Shown here: positions 61,548-64,000 of the stretch, piece after piece
How the letters are laid out: each line of letters starts with the position of its first letter
How positions within the stretch are numbered: the stretch's first letter is position 1
Source: DSUN01 sp035527715
GTDB lineage: Bacteria; Planctomycetota; PUPC01; DSUN01
Assembly: GCA_035527715.1 (NCBI GenBank)
Contig: DATKZY010000108.1
Coordinates: 13,290-77,289, forward strand
DNA length: 64,000 nt
Direction of reading: 5' to 3'
The notes under the pieces: model-generated
Told to the model about the DNA's origin: nothing
Seen by the model: the letters and a program-made list of their open reading frames with translations, nothing else
Databases searched by the model: none
Made by a program: the position numbers and the translations under genes

Positions 61548-62758
61548 TTCGAGGCCTGCGCCTCCAACCCCGCGACTGGCTGCTCCTGGCCTGCGTGGCC
61601 GCGCTCCTGGCGATCGGCGTGGCCTTCGTCTACAGCGCCTCCTACCGCTCGGGGCCGATGGGCGAGGGCTACTACACCTCCAGCCCGGCCAAGCAGGTCC
61701 AGTGGATTGGCATCGGGCTGGTGGCGTTCGTCGCGGTCCTCACGCTCAACTACCGGCACCTGCTCGAGCACGCCAACGTGCTCTACGCGATCGGCCTCGG
61801 CCTGCTCGTCCTCGTGCTCTTCCTGGGGGTGACCAGTGAGGAGATCCACGCCCGTCGCTGGCTCAACGTGGGGCCGTTCCGCGTCCAGCCCTCCGAGTTC
61901 ATGAAGCTCTTCACCATCCTCGCCCTGGCCAGGTATCTGATGGACACGGATTCCCACCGGCGCCTGAGCGGCCTGCTGGTGCCGCTGGGGCTGGTGGCCC
62001 TTCCGATGGCGTTGATCGTGCGGGAGCCGGACCTCGGGATGGCGTTGGTGTTCCTGCCGGTCGTCTTCGCGATGCTGTATGCTGCGGCGGCGCGGCCGCG
62101 CCACCTGGTGATCGTGGTTGTCGCGATGGCGGCGCTGGGGGCGCTCGCCTGGCCCCATCTGCGCGACTACCAGAAGGAGCGCATCCTGGGCTTCGTGTTC
62201 CAGGACGACTCGCGCGCGCGCCAGGAGCTGCGCCGCCTCGACCTCTACCAGCTCGAACAGGCCAAGGTCGCCATCGGCTCCGGCCAGCTCTTCGGCCAGG
62301 GGTGGATGAAGGGGAGCCAGAACCGCCTGAACTTCATCCCCGCGAAGACCCGGAACAACGACTTCATCTTCGCCGTGATCTGCGAGGAGTGGGGCTTCGT
62401 GGGGGCCAACGTCGTGCTCGGGCTCTACCTCCTGATGCTCATTGTCTGCGGCCGGGTCGCCGAGGAGGTGCACCATCCCGGCGGACGGCTCATCGTCGTG
62501 GGCGTCGCCGCCATGCTCGGCACGCAGGCCATTGTCAACACGGCGATGGCGGCGGGCCAGCTCCCCATCGTCGGCCTCACGCTGCCCCTGGTCAGCTATG
62601 GCGGCTCCTCGATCCTTTCGTCCCTGATCGGGCTGGCCCTCGTGGTCAACGTGAGCGCCTACCGGCGCGTGAGCCTGGCCGGCGACGTGTTGGACCCCGA
62701 GGCGCAGGCCCGCCGCGACACGGCCCCGATGCCCGAGGAAACCTTCATGCGATCGTGA
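61544..62758 (+). CDS. rodA: RodA, SEDS peptidoglycan polymerase
   Basis: 404 residues, ATGA overlap with mrdA. About ten membrane segments; LLACVAALLAIGVAFVYSAS and IGLGLLVLVLFLGVT near the start; ARRWLNVGPFRVQPSEFMKL, IVREPDLGMALVFLPVVFAM, AKTRNNDFIFAVICEEWGFV and LPLVSYGGSSILSSLIGLAL are the SEDS motifs, with the catalytic Asp in the second large loop region. It polymerises glycan strands and pairs with PBP2. Coupled translation with mrdA is likely. No oddities. Confidence 0.96.
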   Translation: MIRGLRLQPRDWLLLACVAALLAIGVAFVYSASYRSGPMGEGYYTSSPAKQVQWIGIGLVAFVAVLTLNYRHLLEHANVLYAIGLGLLVLVLFLGVTSEEIHARRWLNVGPFRVQPSEFMKLFTILALARYLMDTDSHRRLSGLLVPLGLVALPMALIVREPDLGMALVFLPVVFAMLYAAAARPRHLVIVVVAMAALGALAWPHLRDYQKERILGFVFQDDSRARQELRRLDLYQLEQAKVAIGSGQLFGQGWMKGSQNRLNFIPAKTRNNDFIFAVICEEWGFVGANVVLGLYLLMLIVCGRVAEEVHHPGGRLIVVGVAAMLGTQAIVNTAMAAGQLPIVGLTLPLVSYGGSSILSSLIGLALVVNVSAYRRVSLAGDVLDPEAQARRDTAPMPEETFMRS

Positions 62759-62765
62759 GGAGAGC

Positions 62766-64000
62766 ATGGACGCCACGCTCTACGACAGCATCCTCTCCCG
62801 CGTTCGGCAGCCGGCGCAGTACACCGGCGGCGAGTGGAACACCGTGGTCAAGGACCACGCCTCGGTGGACCTCACGTTCGCTCTGGCGTTCCCCGACACG
62901 TATCCGATCGGGATGTCGCACCTGGGGCTGGCCATCCTCTACGACGTGTTGAACCGCCAGCCCCGGATCGCCGCGGAGCGCGTCTTCCTGCCTCTGCCCG
63001 ATATGCAGGCCGAGCTGCGCGCCCATTCGCTTCCCCTCGTGAGCCTGGAAACCCGCACGCCGCTGGCTGCCTTCGACGCCATCGGCTTCTCGCTCCAGTA
63101 CGAGATGTGCTACACGAACGTCCTCGCCATGCTCGACCTCGCGGGCGTTCCGGTCCGCTCCGAGCAGCGCGGCGATGGCGGCCCCCTCGTCGTCGCCGGC
63201 GGAGCGGGGGCCATGGCGCCGGAGCCGCTTGCACCCTTCGTTGACCTGTTCGCCGTGGGCGACGGCGAGGAGATGGTGCTCACGCTCGCCGAAGCCATCC
63301 GCTCGACGCGCGGCATGCCCCGCGCCGAGCGCCTGCGAGCCCTCGCCAGAGCCAGCCCCCACTTCTACGTTCCGTCGCTCTATCGGGAGGAACGCGGCTC
63401 TGATGGCAGCCTGCTCGGCCTCACGCGCCTTGCGGAAGAGGCCCCAAGGCAGGTCACCCGCGCCATCGTGCGGGACATCGAGACGGCGCTGTACCCCGAG
63501 CGGCCCATCGTGCCCTTCGTCGAGACGGTTCACGACCGCATCACGCTGGAGATCATGCGAGGCTGCTCCCAGGGCTGCCGCTTCTGCCAGGCAGGGATGA
63601 CGCGGCGGCCCGTGCGGGCGCGGTCGGTCGCGGGGCTGCACCGCATTGCCTGCGCCGCCTACGCCGCCACGGGGCACAACGAGATCAGCTTCGCCTCCCT
63701 CTCATCGAGCGACTATCCGCACCTGCGGGAGCTGCTCCGAGCGATGGCGGCGACCTTCGACCCGAAGGGCGTAAACATCGCCCTGTCCTCGCTCCGCGTG
63801 GGCGACCAGCTTTCGGACATCCCGAGCCTCATCCGCGGCGTGCGCAAGGCCGGCCTCACCATCGCCCCCGAGGCGGCACACGACGCGCTTCGCCGGCGCA
63901 TCAACAAGAACATCACTACCGACGACCTGCTGCGCGGCGCCCGCGAGGCGTATCGCCAGGGCTGGCGCGCCGTGAAGCTCTACTTCATGATCGGCCTGCC
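62766..64000 (+). CDS. TIGR03960-like radical SAM protein, N-terminal part (cut by window end)
   Basis: 411 codons are visible from the ATG with GGAG upstream, then the gene runs off the right edge. The first 250 residues (DLTFALAFPDTYPIGMSHLG then LAILYDVLNRQPRIAAERVF, VVAGGAGAMAPEPLAPFVDL) are the B12-binding-like domain without the usual cobalamin His motif. ITLEIMRGCSQGCRFCQAGM gives the [4Fe-4S] cysteines C267, C271 and C274, followed by EISFASLSSSDYPHLREL and LTIAPEAAHDALRRRINKNI. Relatives (TIGR03960) often sit next to DUF2344, rodA or RNase G genes; the exact reaction is unknown. The gene starts 7 bp after rodA. Confidence 0.9.
   Translation, partial: MDATLYDSILSRVRQPAQYTGGEWNTVVKDHASVDLTFALAFPDTYPIGMSHLGLAILYDVLNRQPRIAAERVFLPLPDMQAELRAHSLPLVSLETRTPLAAFDAIGFSLQYEMCYTNVLAMLDLAGVPVRSEQRGDGGPLVVAGGAGAMAPEPLAPFVDLFAVGDGEEMVLTLAEAIRSTRGMPRAERLRALARASPHFYVPSLYREERGSDGSLLGLTRLAEEAPRQVTRAIVRDIETALYPERPIVPFVETVHDRITLEIMRGCSQGCRFCQAGMTRRPVRARSVAGLHRIACAAYAATGHNEISFASLSSSDYPHLRELLRAMAATFDPKGVNIALSSLRVGDQLSDIPSLIRGVRKAGLTIAPEAAHDALRRRINKNITTDDLLRGAREAYRQGWRAVKLYFMIGL

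Overview
The window is 64 kb of GC-rich bacterial chromosome. The gene set mixes ordinary housekeeping genes (pbpC, dapB, lpdA, mreD-mrdA-rodA, a leuB-like dehydrogenase) with families that are frequent in Planctomycetota and other environmental PVC/FCB-like lineages. These include a Tat-exported Gfo/Idh/MocA oxidoreductase, a DUF1080 protein, two uroporphyrinogen-decarboxylase-like proteins, GH42/DUF4832-like barrels, an SMP-30 lactonase, OPT-like DUF6785-type membrane proteins and a giant BcrA/D activase. A planctomycete-like or related uncultured lineage is my inference; there is no rRNA gene in the window to settle it. Promoters resemble sigma-70 sites (TTGNNN, 16-18 bp, TAYAAT) and starts are often GTG or TTG with AGGAG-type ribosome sites.

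Layout. 1-8.5 kb: the end of an alpha-2-macroglobulin gene, pbpC, a YggS protein, a zinc-ribbon/SpoIIE-like protein, a SagB-type nitroreductase and a secreted GH42-like protein. 8.5-18 kb: the 1403-residue activase, then an accessory stretch with a RelE/Phd module, a GNAT enzyme, a remnant of an activase 3' end, a DD35E transposase, a secreted repeat protein and a DUF433/DUF5615 pair. 18-23 kb: a secreted coiled-coil protein, the leuB-like gene, a lipoprotein and the Gfo/Idh/MocA oxidoreductase. 22.5-32 kb: several toxin-antitoxin-like pairs, a HEAT-like protein, a tandemly duplicated HNH gene, a DUF4832-type protein and a URO-D-like protein. 32-41 kb: a palindrome-rich spacer, a phosphoesterase, an HD/ROK/CHAD group, SMP-30 with a HicAB pair, and a second URO-D protein.

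41-54 kb holds the most striking locus: six tightly packed genes encoding two OPT-like membrane proteins, an FtsX-type permease, a 1595-residue protein joining an M28-peptidase-like domain to an FtsX-type permease, and two LolD/MacB-type ATPases. They look like one membrane machine. A PqqD-like protein and an unknown partner lie just upstream. A HEPN/MNT pair follows, bracketed by two copies of the last 191 bp of the second ATPase gene.

55-64 kb is conserved core: DUF1080, dapB, lpdA with a strong promoter, mreD, mrdA, rodA and a TIGR03960-like radical SAM gene cut by the window edge.

Two themes cross the window. Short palindromic repeats (several families) have entered genes in frame or supplied their stop codons. 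Three genes (activase, HNH, ATPase) have an extra copy of their 3' end downstream in the same orientation, two of them beyond inserted toxin-antitoxin DNA. Three domains look catalytically dead: the SpoIIE-like phosphatase, the M28-like domain and the HD-like half of the CHAD protein.
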